In this document: positions 26,775 to 35,276 of the stretch, piece after piece | Layout: every line of letters begins with the position of its first letter | Numbering within the stretch: the stretch's first letter is position 1 | Assembly: GCF_000422665.1 (NCBI RefSeq) | Contig: NZ_KE383900.1 | Coordinates: 113,737-177,736 of the forward strand | Direction: 5' to 3' | DNA: 64,000 bases | From: Ferrimonas senticii DSM 18821 | GTDB taxonomy: Bacteria; Pseudomonadota; Gammaproteobacteria; Enterobacterales; Shewanellaceae | Program-made: the position numbers and the translations under genes | The notes under the pieces: model-generated | Told to the model about the DNA's origin: nothing | The model's database searches: none | What the model saw: only the letters and a program-made list of their open reading frames with translations

Positions 26775-27167
26775 TCACCAGCATCCAGTTTGAGTGGGCG
26801 TCGTTTGATTAGTGTGAGCCAGCGTTAAGGTGCCACACAGATCCGTGGCTTGAGCCCCTTTCGGGGTCGCCGTTAGGGTGAAGGTGGCCGCTGCGGCCAC
26901 CGCAGTGAGATCGTAAAAGCCGCTAAAATCCGCGCTGGGGCTGAAAATAGTCAAACTGCCGCCGCTAACCGCACCGGCATAATTAAGATTCTGGGCGTAA
27001 TAGCGCTCCAGTCGCTGCGCCCCCTCGATCAGCGTTTGTTTGGCCACCTGACGGCGGCTGTCTTGCACATAATCGACATAGCTTGGATAGGCTATCGCCG
27101 CCAAAATGCCGATGATGGCGGTAGCGATCATCACCTCTATCAAGGTAAATCCTTTACTGTTCGCCAT
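26775..27167 (-). CDS. pilE: PilE-type minor pilin, module 3
   Basis: A 130-residue pilin, leader [11 protein letters not shown], helix [23 protein letters not shown], terminal cysteine pair DLCGTL and GCW. It is the same length as the module 2 PilE and very close to it over the helix and the [20 protein letters not shown] stretch, but different in the last third ([14 protein letters not shown]). That is the part expected to be exposed on a pilus surface. Confidence 0.92.
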   Translation of the reverse strand: MANSKGFTLIEVMIATAIIGILAAIAYPSYVDYVQDSRRQVAKQTLIEGAQRLERYYAQNLNYAGAVSGGSLTIFSPSADFSGFYDLTAVAAAATFTLTATPKGAQATDLCGTLTLAHTNQTTPTQTGCW

Positions 27168-27171
27168 TGGC

Positions 27172-27696
27172 TTACTCCATTACCGCCACGTAAGCTTGAA
27201 TCATCGATTGTGCCTCGCCGTCACCATCGGCTTGGCTTACCACTTTAATAAACCGCCGAGTCGGCAGATGACGCCCCATATCCAGTGAAGGCTCTTTGCC
27301 GCCATCGACCAACATATATTTTGGCGCCCCCGCCAGCGTCGCATTTTGGTGGTCGGTCACGGTCACGGCGGTTGCCCATCGCGACGGCGTTTTCCACCAA
27401 TCATCCCCGCCCAGTTCAGTGGCTTTGGTGACGATTGGCGTAGCCGAATCAGGATTGAGCTTGTCATTGATAGAGGGGTGATTTTCATTAATCACTGCCC
27501 GCGCCTCTGACAGTGCCGATTGCGCCCGCAGATAACTGTTATTGAGGTCGTAATGTACGGTGGCATTACGGCGGCTATCGAGCACCTGCTTGCCAACAGC
27601 CACGCCCAGTACCGAGACCATCAACAGCACCACTAGGGCACTAAGGAGCGCCACTCCATGCTGCTGCGACAACGACGGCTTCGCAAATGGATTCAT
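27172..27696 (-). CDS. pilX: PilX-type minor pilin, module 3
   Basis: A 174-residue protein, leader [19 protein letters not shown], helix [25 protein letters not shown], no Glu5 and no cysteines. The block [20 protein letters not shown] matches the module 2 copy. The ATG at 27696 overlaps the pilW stop (TGATG); an in-frame TTG one codon upstream is less likely. It precedes pilE by four bases. Confidence 0.9.
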   Translation of the reverse strand: MNPFAKPSLSQQHGVALLSALVVLLMVSVLGVAVGKQVLDSRRNATVHYDLNNSYLRAQSALSEARAVINENHPSINDKLNPDSATPIVTKATELGGDDWWKTPSRWATAVTVTDHQNATLAGAPKYMLVDGGKEPSLDMGRHLPTRRFIKVVSQADGDGEAQSMIQAYVAVME

Positions 27697-28511
27697 CAAA
27701 CACCTCGATTATTAGGCAGACTAATGTTGTCTCGCACCACCTGCCTCGCTTTGCCGGAGGTTTCACCGGCTACGGTAACGCTGGTATCCAACAGTTGATA
27801 ACTCTGCGACACCGCCGCTGGCGCTCGTGCCATATCTTGCGACTGCAGCAGCACCAGTCGCAGGTGGCCAATCTGCGACCAGTTATCAACGCCAGAACCG
27901 ACCTCTGCCGCATTGAGATAGCGATATTGGCCGTCAAGATTTGGCGCATATTCAACCTGCAGTTGTTCCACCCCAACCTCCAGCACGACGCCTGCGGTTG
28001 CAAAGCTGTCGGCGCACATCAGTTGATTGCCATTGGTGACATACACCACCAGCGTATTAAGCTCGCCCGATAGCAGTCGTTCACCATCGCAGCGATAGAC
28101 CTCGCCGTTATCGACATCCGAACCGTAATAGCGAATGGCAATCACATCGCTACTTGCCTGGGTATGACTGGCACTTTGATTATTCAGCCCCTGAAGTACT
28201 TGACCGTGGTCCCACGTCCACGCAAAGCCGCCAATCTGTTGCACAGCGGTCACAGGCTCTGGGATAACGTTATTTAAAATCTGCTCAAACTCGCGATAGC
28301 CTGCTTGCTGCAGATACAACCGCAACAGGTGCAAATTCATCCGACTTTGGTGAACCAGTTGATTGCTGCTGCGAGTGGCTTCATAAGCAGCGCCATCGGC
28401 TAATACCGAGGTAAACACTAACGCCATCATCAGCAAGCTCAATGACAGCGCAATCATCAACTCGACAAGGGTTAACCCGGCCTGCTTTAACCTCTTTATC
28501 CGCGGATCCAC
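27696..28511 (-). CDS. pilW: PilW-type minor pilin, module 3
   Basis: A 271-residue protein beginning at GTG 28511 with GGAGG eight bases upstream. The resulting leader (M/V)DPRIKRLKQAG|LTLVE matches module 2 in length. The helix is LMIALSLSLLMMALVFTSVLADG. Cysteines are at YRCDGE and LMCADS, and the central AIRYYGSDVDNGEVYRCDG is conserved. The open frame extends to 28598, but that part only overlaps pilV in another frame and lacks a ribosome site. Confidence 0.88.
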   Translation of the reverse strand: MDPRIKRLKQAGLTLVELMIALSLSLLMMALVFTSVLADGAAYEATRSSNQLVHQSRMNLHLLRLYLQQAGYREFEQILNNVIPEPVTAVQQIGGFAWTWDHGQVLQGLNNQSASHTQASSDVIAIRYYGSDVDNGEVYRCDGERLLSGELNTLVVYVTNGNQLMCADSFATAGVVLEVGVEQLQVEYAPNLDGQYRYLNAAEVGSGVDNWSQIGHLRLVLLQSQDMARAPAAVSQSYQLLDTSVTVAGETSGKARQVVRDNISLPNNRGV

Positions 28512-29020
28512 AACTCTACCTCCACACACTGATGCGTCTGGCCATCGGCACTGGCACTGCAATCGGCGACCCCGCTGCCAGTTAAGGTGGGATCCCAAGT
28601 AAGCAGCAATCTAAACAGGTTGTCTCGCGGCTGTGATACCGCAAAGCGCAACTGTGGCACCATGGTCGCGGCGTTGCGGTACCACTGCGCTAACTCGTAG
28701 GTAGCAAACTCCGCTCGAGTACAAGAGATGGCACTGGCGCTGCAATCTATCGAAGTGGGGGCAACACCGTCAGCTAAGTTGCTGAAGTTAAATTCATTAC
28801 GAATTGCGGCAGCGGGTTCCGCGCGGATCAGCTCCCCCAATTCCAACACGGCACTGTAGGCATACTGGTTAAAGCGCACTTCACGAGCATTTTGTAACGA
28901 CGTCACCTGCATTCGAGCGAACCCGAGCAGTCCAATCGCCACCACCAGAACCGCTATTAGTAGCTCTAATAAACTGAAACCACGTTGATTAACCACAGTG
29001 GTTATTGGCTGGCACGACAT
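28496..29020 (-). CDS. pilV: PilV-type minor pilin, module 3
   Basis: A 174-residue protein, leader MSCQPITTVVNQRG|FSLLE, helix LLIAVLVVAIGLLGFARMQVTSLQNAREVRF. Four cysteines at DCSASAISC and at DCSASADGQTHQC; the C terminus is CVEVELWIRG. It is identical in length to the module 2 PilV. It overlaps fimT by 32 bases and pilW by 16 bases, exactly as in module 2. Confidence 0.92.
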   Translation of the reverse strand: MSCQPITTVVNQRGFSLLELLIAVLVVAIGLLGFARMQVTSLQNAREVRFNQYAYSAVLELGELIRAEPAAAIRNEFNFSNLADGVAPTSIDCSASAISCTRAEFATYELAQWYRNAATMVPQLRFAVSQPRDNLFRLLLTWDPTLTGSGVADCSASADGQTHQCVEVELWIRG

Positions 29021-29519
29021 GGCTCACCCTCCCACTGCGACTTAGCTGAAAACGCAGGTCCTCAACCCCACTGTGCTGACCACAGACCGAGAACGTCTGC
29101 TCGGTGGTATGACCGCTGGGCAGAAATCGAATCAGCGCCGAGTCAGCCTCTATCGCCTGCGCCGGCATATCGCGTTCAACCAACACAATCACATCGGTTG
29201 CGGCGGTGTAACTGCCATCGCGATTACGGTCGACAAACACCATCCAACCGGTCACTCCGTCCCACTGACTGGCACAGCTGTTGCCGGAATCCGATGGACA
29301 TAGGTACGCCGACACACTCTGGCTCATCGCTTGTTGCTGGGCACGTTGCAATGAACTCACTAAGGTATCTCGAGTTGCCGCCAGTCGATTACTGTCGAGT
29401 AGATTGATGAAGGATGGCACGCTGATCGACAGCACTATCAGGGCGATAGCAATGGTGATCATCAATTCCAATAGCGTAAAGCCACGCGCTGATAGCGTGG
29501 TTTGATTGCTGTTTCTCAC
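28989..29519 (-). CDS. fimT: FimT/GspH-family minor pilin, module 3
   Basis: A 176-residue protein. I place the start at GTG 29519, with AAGGGA at the same distance upstream as in module 2. That gives leader (M/V)RNSNQTTLSARG|FTLLE and exactly the length of the module 2 copy; the frame is open ten codons further to 29549. The domain has LVSSLQRAQQQAMSQSVSAYLCPSDSGNSC and RFLPSGHT. It diverges from the module 4 fimT (plus strand) across 245 bp. Confidence 0.9.
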   Translation of the reverse strand: MRNSNQTTLSARGFTLLELMITIAIALIVLSISVPSFINLLDSNRLAATRDTLVSSLQRAQQQAMSQSVSAYLCPSDSGNSCASQWDGVTGWMVFVDRNRDGSYTAATDVIVLVERDMPAQAIEADSALIRFLPSGHTTEQTFSVCGQHSGVEDLRFQLSRSGRVSHVVPANNHCG

Positions 29520-29764
29520 TATAACGCTCTTTCCCTTAGCGAAAACCACAGGACAAACACGTTACCCAGCTGAAGTTCCATCTTCCGCCAAGCAACACAA
29601 CGATGACCATAACAGCAGCGCAGGGAGGTTGACCCTGCCCTAGGTCAATAGTTGCTCAATTAATGCGAATTCAACGTCGATGATTGAGCAAACCAAAAGA
29701 GCAACCGTCGGCGAAAACGACGTTAGCTTTAACACATCAACGGCGTGAAAGGAGATGATTGGCA
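29520..29764. promoter_or_regulatory. Divergent promoter region between the fimT genes of modules 3 and 4
   Basis: 245 bp with no ORF, carrying promoters for both leftward module 3 and the rightward module 4 fimT. Visible structure: an inverted pair TTGCTCAAT (29652-29660) and ATTGAGCAA (29683-29691), about 75 bases before the plus-strand start. A further AACGTCG/CGACGTT pair lies at about 29673 and 29718. One shared regulator for both directions is possible. Confidence 0.4.
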
Positions 29765-30274
29765 ATGAAACCGCAAGCAGAGACCGGCATCACCTTGGTT
29801 GAACTATTGATTAGCCTGGCGGTATTAGCGCTGTTATTAGGCTGGGGCGCCCCTAATCTGGTGGAGTTGCAAGCGCGCGCCAGAGCTAAGTCGCAGATTG
29901 ATGATCTGTATCAGGATCTGCGCGGAGCCAGAGAATTAGCCATCACTTATGTAAACAGCGTGACGGTGTGTCCGTTGGACAGCAATAACCGCTGCCACAA
30001 CGATTGGCACAGCGGCTATCGAGTATTTATCGACACCTCACCGTTTGGGGAGTTTTCCAGTGATGATGAACTGATTTTTGAACGAGGCAAGATCGCCACC
30101 GGCGACTTTATTAGTTCAACCGAAAAGATGTTTCGCTTCACCACCGACGGTTTTACCAGCGATGCCGGTAACATTCGCTATTGCCCGCGCTCTGTCGACA
30201 GCAACCATCGCCAGCAACTGACCATCAGCACCACAGGCGGCGTGCGCTATAACGATACCCCGAACCAATGCTAA
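29765..30274 (+). CDS. fimT: FimT/GspH-family minor pilin, module 4
   Basis: A 169-residue protein, ATG 29765 with GGAG ten bases upstream, leader MKPQAETG|ITLVE, helix LLISLAVLALLLGWGAPNLV. It resembles the module 1 FimT rather than those of modules 2 and 3: DDLYQDLRGARELAITYVNSVTVCPLDSNNRCHNDWHSGYRVFID against DVLYQDLMLARQLAASYQNAVTICHLDGSDCDGDWDQGYTIFID (compared in segments). Cysteines are at VCPLDSNNRC, YCPRS and the C-terminal NQC. It is on the plus strand and ends six bases before the stop codon of the convergent pilY1, as in module 1. Confidence 0.91.
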   Translation: MKPQAETGITLVELLISLAVLALLLGWGAPNLVELQARARAKSQIDDLYQDLRGARELAITYVNSVTVCPLDSNNRCHNDWHSGYRVFIDTSPFGEFSSDDELIFERGKIATGDFISSTEKMFRFTTDGFTSDAGNIRYCPRSVDSNHRQQLTISTTGGVRYNDTPNQC

Positions 30275-30280
30275 TTGGAG

Positions 30281-33200
30281 TTAATCCTGTCCAGCATGGT
30301 AGTAGATACGTGATGGCGTCATCAGCTGATCGGTAGCGATGGTGCCGGTGCGACTCTCACCAGCGCCAACGCCGATTAAGTACAGCTTAGGGTCCCAATC
30401 CTGCGGCGTTGGTGACGGTGGCGGCGGTACAATGATCTGCGGCGTATCCGGCAGTCGTGCCCCTAAGCTGACAACTCGGGTGGAGATCCCCTGTTGCAGG
30501 GTAAATTGATACAGTTTGCCATCCCCAGCGGATACGCAGCTGCTGCCACCGCCGCTGGTATCGCCGGGGATAAAACTGGTGAAGTAAGCGGAACCGGCGA
30601 TCACCACCGGCGCCGCTAATGATTTCTCTGTCGCCGCCAGCGGATAAAACCAACCAAGTTTAGCCCCCAGCGCCAATTCCGCCGCCAGTTGCTCATCAGC
30701 AGTGCTGGCGTTGGCAAAGGGATCACTGCCAATGTCGTACAGATTGGCGATAGTAATGGGATCGGGGGCCGGATTGTCATCAGTGCCAAAGGTCTGAGTT
30801 AACACGTACCGATCCTGCAACATATACAGATGATTGTCGGTGCCAGCGGCATTGGGATGGGCGCGGTTGCCGCTGCCAATCACCACCGCATCGAACGGTA
30901 TTTCAGTGTTGGTGATCACCGTTTGCTGACTGCCATCGGGGTTGTCCAGCAACACCTGCTGACGCAGATCAAAGCTGGTTTGGGCAACACTGGCTTCGGC
31001 ATGAAAACGCCGATCGCTGGCGGTATCAGTGCCACCAAGCTCGGCAAACTTAAATACGCTCCAATCGTCACGATCGCTGCTTGGCATATCGATCCGCCAA
31101 ACGTTGCCACCGGTATCGGTGGCATACAGACGGTCGGTAACGCCATCGCCATCACTATCAAGGCCGGCCACTTTGGCTGGGATCGAGTCGGTCGCGGCCA
31201 ATTCGGTGGTGCTATTGGTTTGGCTTAAACCGTAACCAAAGCGGTGCACCATGTCGCCAGTTTCGGCATCTAAAATAAACACCGCCCGTCCCATGCTGTC
31301 GGCACTGCCGACCGTCAACTGGTCTTTGTTTAGGTCATAGCCACCACCCAGCACCAACACCGGCTTGCCGTCATTGCCAGGAATGGTGGTCAGTAGCGGC
31401 TCCGACCAGCTTTGACCTAATTCCGTCAAATCGCTGTCGGCGGCACTGCGATGCCACATCAACGACGGTGCATCGGGATCGCTGATATCCAAACCGTAGT
31501 AACTACGACCGCCACGACGCAAACCGAAAAACAGCCACACCTTATCGCTGTTGTTGATCTCACCGTCGCCATTTTGGTCATCAATGTGGGCTACTGGCGC
31601 GCCATCGACACCGTAGACGGTGTGACCACCGGTCTGCTGGTTTTGCCGCAGTTCGGTTAGCGAGTCCGCGAGTTCAGGCAGATACCAATTCCAGCGTTCA
31701 ACTACGCTATCCCCCTGATCTTCGAACATATGCATAAAGCCACTATTGGTGCCGACCAGCAAGCGCACGCCATCATCACCGCCATAATTGATCGCCAACG
31801 GCTTGGAGTGGAGCGGATCGCCAAACAGATCATCACGCTTATCGGTGCGGCTAAGATCTTCATCTTGATCGTCGACATCAATCCCTTGCAGCCAACTGAG
31901 GTAATCATCCAGTAAATTGCTATCAGAGATCCCCAGCGCCGCCATCAACGCCGACTCGCCCCCCAGCGCGTTAGCTAAATTACTGCGGCTAAGCGTGACC
32001 AAGTCACCGCTGCCGGTTAGCGGCGAGGTCAAGAAGCGGCGACTGCTTTGCCCTTGTAACGCCCCCAGCACCCCGCCCAGCGCGACCTCATTACCATCAC
32101 CGCCAGAGGATGCCAAATTGCAAACCTCGCTGGCAGTCCAAACGGTGCAGGCGTTGTCACTGATGTTGCCGGCGATGTCGATCGCTTTGTCGCCGCTGCT
32201 GTCGACCACTTCGCCGTTACTGTTGATCTTCAGCTTCTTCAGATTACCAAGCCAACGTGGCCGGTCACTGGGTAAAAACATCGCGTAATAGACCGCATCC
32301 AAGGTGCGGGTGCGATCAAAACTGTTGGCAGCAATTGATGGTGAGGTGAACGAGGCATTGACCGCCAAAATCTGATTAAAAATCTGCTGCAATGCCCCTT
32401 GCAGAGCCTGCGCATCGGCCGCCGCATAATATTCACCGCCGCCGCGCAGCGCCGTTTGCTGCAACAGGTTGGCGGCATTGCTGGCACCGTCAGAAAAGCC
32501 AATGGTGTAGGTCACTACGCGCTGCTGTCCCTGTAGAGTGTCATTAAGATCAGTGTTGTAGAGCCTATCGGCCACCCCTGCCAGCAAGTTGCCATCAACC
32601 TTGTCGGCGTCGGTGAGCCCCAGTTCTGATTTGATCAAATTATCGTAGCTGTTGTCGCGGGTTGGCTCACCGTCAGTAATCAACACAATGTAAGCCTGTG
32701 GTTGGCAAGCCAACATTGGCGTCAGATAGTTGCCGTTGCTGATGACACTGCTGTCATAACTGGGCACGCGACCGGGCTCCAATGTGCCCTGATGTACCGC
32801 CTTACCGGCGTAATAACGGTACGCTTCAAATAAAGTCTCACACAGTGGTGTCCAAGTTTCGGCCGACAGCGAATTTACGGTGCTGACCAAACTGTTGCGG
32901 TTGGCGTCGGTCATCTCGCGAATGCCGTATACGATCCGCCCCGCATCTTGAAAGTTAAACACCGTTAACCCGAAGTCGACCCCGGCAGTGCTAGTCACCA
33001 AATTGGTGATGGTATCTTGGGCAATCTCTAACCGTGGTTTGCTGGTGGTACTGTTATTGTGGAAATAGCTCAGGTAGTTCTCAGTAAACAAGGTGACAGT
33101 GTCATTGCTGCCAAAGCGGGTGTCGGCAATGGCAACGTCCGCCGCTGCTTGGCGATCCGCCAATGACGCGCCAACGGCGGTACCGTCATAAGGCTCGGTG

Positions 33201-33823
33201 CGACTTTGATCAATGCTGAAACCACTACCTCGCAGTGACGAATTGGGATGATTGGGCGCGTTGACCGCATTGGCGCTGTCCAGATCGGCCTTACAATCAA
33301 TCACATACTGGCTGCGAATGTCATTGCTGATCGAATTAGGCAACCGTCGCCAAAACACCCCGTTGTTGTAGTTTTTATTGTAACGAAAGGCGCGAATGTT
33401 GTTGGTATATAGGCCACCATATTGCAGCAGACTGTAGCTGCTGTTATCCGGGTGTGGCTGTTGCGAATCACCACAACCATTTTGCTCGGGCTCAATATAA
33501 CGCCGCTCGTCACTGTCCGCGGGATCAGGATAGTTACTGGAATTGACCGCGCCTTTAACGTAGTAGATGCGGTCGCCACCATCACCGGTGTAGTCAAAGC
33601 TGGGATCAAACGGCGGTGGTGCCAGTGATTCTTCGGTACGCATCGAACCGGAATTATCAAAGATGATCATCACTTGCGGCCGCGAGGTGTTCAGCACCGA
33701 GCCGCCAGCAACATAAAGTTCGGTATCATCAGCGCTGGCAGCAAATGCCAGTGCTCCTCCCAGCAGCAACGCTTGCAGTTGCTGCCATCGTATCGCTTGG
33801 CGATAGCGCCATTGCCCATTCAT
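30281..33823 (-). CDS. pilY1: PilY1-family pilus tip adhesin with intact vWA site, module 4
   Basis: A 1180-residue secreted protein. The signal peptide ends near AASA|DD (residue 31), with MIDAS motif DNSGSM at 56-61. Relative to module 1 the vWA domain carries an insertion of roughly 190 residues, rich in N, S, Y and R, between the MIDAS and the next conserved segment RLEIAQDTI. VDFGLTVFNFQDAGRIVYGI and TWTPLCETLFEAYRYYAG follow. The propeller holds FGDPLHSKPLAI, LLVGTNSGFMHMF, DQNGDGEINNSD, LFFGLRRGGRSYYGLD and DSDGDGVTDRLYATDTGGNVWRID. It follows pilX by two bases. The insertion lies in the part most likely to face a surface or receptor. Confidence 0.93.
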   Translation of the reverse strand: MNGQWRYRQAIRWQQLQALLLGGALAFAASADDTELYVAGGSVLNTSRPQVMIIFDNSGSMRTEESLAPPPFDPSFDYTGDGGDRIYYVKGAVNSSNYPDPADSDERRYIEPEQNGCGDSQQPHPDNSSYSLLQYGGLYTNNIRAFRYNKNYNNGVFWRRLPNSISNDIRSQYVIDCKADLDSANAVNAPNHPNSSLRGSGFSIDQSRTEPYDGTAVGASLADRQAAADVAIADTRFGSNDTVTLFTENYLSYFHNNSTTSKPRLEIAQDTITNLVTSTAGVDFGLTVFNFQDAGRIVYGIREMTDANRNSLVSTVNSLSAETWTPLCETLFEAYRYYAGKAVHQGTLEPGRVPSYDSSVISNGNYLTPMLACQPQAYIVLITDGEPTRDNSYDNLIKSELGLTDADKVDGNLLAGVADRLYNTDLNDTLQGQQRVVTYTIGFSDGASNAANLLQQTALRGGGEYYAAADAQALQGALQQIFNQILAVNASFTSPSIAANSFDRTRTLDAVYYAMFLPSDRPRWLGNLKKLKINSNGEVVDSSGDKAIDIAGNISDNACTVWTASEVCNLASSGGDGNEVALGGVLGALQGQSSRRFLTSPLTGSGDLVTLSRSNLANALGGESALMAALGISDSNLLDDYLSWLQGIDVDDQDEDLSRTDKRDDLFGDPLHSKPLAINYGGDDGVRLLVGTNSGFMHMFEDQGDSVVERWNWYLPELADSLTELRQNQQTGGHTVYGVDGAPVAHIDDQNGDGEINNSDKVWLFFGLRRGGRSYYGLDISDPDAPSLMWHRSAADSDLTELGQSWSEPLLTTIPGNDGKPVLVLGGGYDLNKDQLTVGSADSMGRAVFILDAETGDMVHRFGYGLSQTNSTTELAATDSIPAKVAGLDSDGDGVTDRLYATDTGGNVWRIDMPSSDRDDWSVFKFAELGGTDTASDRRFHAEASVAQTSFDLRQQVLLDNPDGSQQTVITNTEIPFDAVVIGSGNRAHPNAAGTDNHLYMLQDRYVLTQTFGTDDNPAPDPITIANLYDIGSDPFANASTADEQLAAELALGAKLGWFYPLAATEKSLAAPVVIAGSAYFTSFIPGDTSGGGSSCVSAGDGKLYQFTLQQGISTRVVSLGARLPDTPQIIVPPPPSPTPQDWDPKLYLIGVGAGESRTGTIATDQLMTPSRIYYHAGQD

Positions 33824-33825
33824 CC

Positions 33826-34293
33826 CTAACCTCCCCCTGAGATCAGCACCGGCTGTTCAACCCCCGACGTTACCGCCAAACTGCCACGATTATTGCGCCC
33901 AAAATTGATCCGAGATTCGACATCGCTCTGCCGGCAATTGATCACCCCACTGGCTGTCGCAGCGCGGGCACGACGACAACTGCTTTCAACAATGAACTCT
34001 ACTTGGTTGGTCACCCCCGCCAGTGGACTTGCAGCAGAGGCAACCCCAGTGGTGCTGATCAGCAAACTGCTACCTCGCGCCAAACGCTGATCATCAATAA
34101 ATCGTTCCTGACCGCCATTGGCCAACTGCAGCGCCTGTTCACGCGCCATGCCCGCGACCGCCATCTGACTGCTGCTGCGGCTGTTTTGCGCCACCCCAAC
34201 GGCCACCGTAGTTAAGATCAACAACAGCAAGATGCTGACCACCAGCGCGATCCCCTGTTGCCTAGCCAAGCGCTGCTGTTGCTCGCCCATCAT
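33826..34293 (-). CDS. pilX: PilX-type minor pilin, module 4
   Basis: A 155-residue protein, leader MMGEQQQRLARQQG|IALVV, helix SILLLLILTTVAVGVAQNS, no Glu5. The block ESSCRRARAATASGVINCRQSDVESRINFGRN matches module 1 PilX in order (compared in segments), including both cysteines. The ATGA start overlaps the pilW stop. It probably sits at the pilus tip with PilW, PilV, FimT and PilY1. Confidence 0.9.
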   Translation of the reverse strand: MMGEQQQRLARQQGIALVVSILLLLILTTVAVGVAQNSRSSSQMAVAGMAREQALQLANGGQERFIDDQRLARGSSLLISTTGVASAASPLAGVTNQVEFIVESSCRRARAATASGVINCRQSDVESRINFGRNNRGSLAVTSGVEQPVLISGGG

Positions 34294-35276
34294 CCCTTCC
34301 TTGACGTCAATATCGGGTTACGCAGCATCACCGTGGCGCTTAACAAACTGCGCCGATGTTGATCGGCCACTATCATCCGGGTACTGCCAGCCATCTGATA
34401 ACTGGTGCTGCCACTGGTTGGCATGCTGTTATCGCTGTCGTTGCTGCGCAGCAACAGATTAATTCGCACCGCGACGATGCGGTTATCACCAACCTGATCC
34501 CAAATATCGTTGCTGACTTGCGCCGCCGTTAGATAGCTATCCACCACTGAATCACCATCAGCGTCGATGCCAAATTGGTAGCGGATCTCCTCGACCCCAG
34601 CAACCAAAGCTTCGGCGCTACCCATCAGATCGGTGCTGCTTAAGCTGCGTCGGTACAGCGTCGGCACGCCGTTGTCGTCCGCCACGTAATAGACCCGATG
34701 TTGGTACTGCCAAACGCGACCACCCGCTAACGTTGGAGTGCCACTGCCGCCGTTATAGAAGCGGCCTTGGCTTAAGTTATTGATGAAGTAGTAGCGATCA
34801 GCTTGTTCGCTGCCGGGGGCCTGTTCTGGCCCGAGCAACCGTTTGATTTGCAACACATCCGACCCCGCCGAGATAGCGGTTAAACAGCTGATGCCAGTGC
34901 TGCCACCAGCGGTAAACGCCCACAAGGTTCGAAAATGACCAACCCCACTGGGAAAACTGCGATTGTTAGTGCCAACGCCATTACAATCGGTACCTGTCAC
35001 CGCCGGTATCGCTAATAAGTTACTGCCATTAACCAGATCGATGCCGGTCATATCAGCAAAAAAGCCCGCTTGCGACAGATCCTCTTGCAGCATTCGCAGT
35101 GCCATTCGACTGCTGTCTTGCAGTTGCGTGTACTGACCGGTTGACTGCACGCTACTGGCAGACATGGAGAAGATGCTGTAGCTGCCGCCCACCACAAACA
35201 AGCCGATAAGCAGTGCCAGTAGCAATTCAACTAGGGTTAAGCCGCATTGTCGGCGGCAGAGGTGCATGCGACTCAT
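34290..35276 (-). CDS. pilW: PilW-type minor pilin, module 4
   Basis: A 328-residue protein, leader MSRMHLCRRQCG|LTLVE, helix LLLALLIGLFVVGGSYSIFSMS. This is the intact counterpart of the broken module 1 gene. They share SRMALRMLQEDLSQAGFFAD, GIDLV, GHFRTLW, SDVLQIKRLLG, EEIRYQFGID and the C-terminal LLSATVMLRNPI. Cysteines are at TDCNG and ISCLT, plus two in the leader. The ATGA start overlaps the pilV stop. Confidence 0.92.
   Translation of the reverse strand: MSRMHLCRRQCGLTLVELLLALLIGLFVVGGSYSIFSMSASSVQSTGQYTQLQDSSRMALRMLQEDLSQAGFFADMTGIDLVNGSNLLAIPAVTGTDCNGVGTNNRSFPSGVGHFRTLWAFTAGGSTGISCLTAISAGSDVLQIKRLLGPEQAPGSEQADRYYFINNLSQGRFYNGGSGTPTLAGGRVWQYQHRVYYVADDNGVPTLYRRSLSSTDLMGSAEALVAGVEEIRYQFGIDADGDSVVDSYLTAAQVSNDIWDQVGDNRIVAVRINLLLRSNDSDNSMPTSGSTSYQMAGSTRMIVADQHRRSLLSATVMLRNPILTSRKG

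Larger units (their letters stand above)
22415..29519 (-). repeat. Pilus module 3: tandem paralogue of module 2
   Basis: The same six-gene order as 14908-22043: fimT-pilV-pilW-pilX-pilE-pilY1. Shared details include an AAGGGA-GTG start for fimT, the 32-base fimT/pilV overlap, a DPR-start for pilW inside pilV, and a one-base overlap of pilW and pilX. These shared junctions show that the whole unit, not single genes, was duplicated. Confidence 0.93.
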
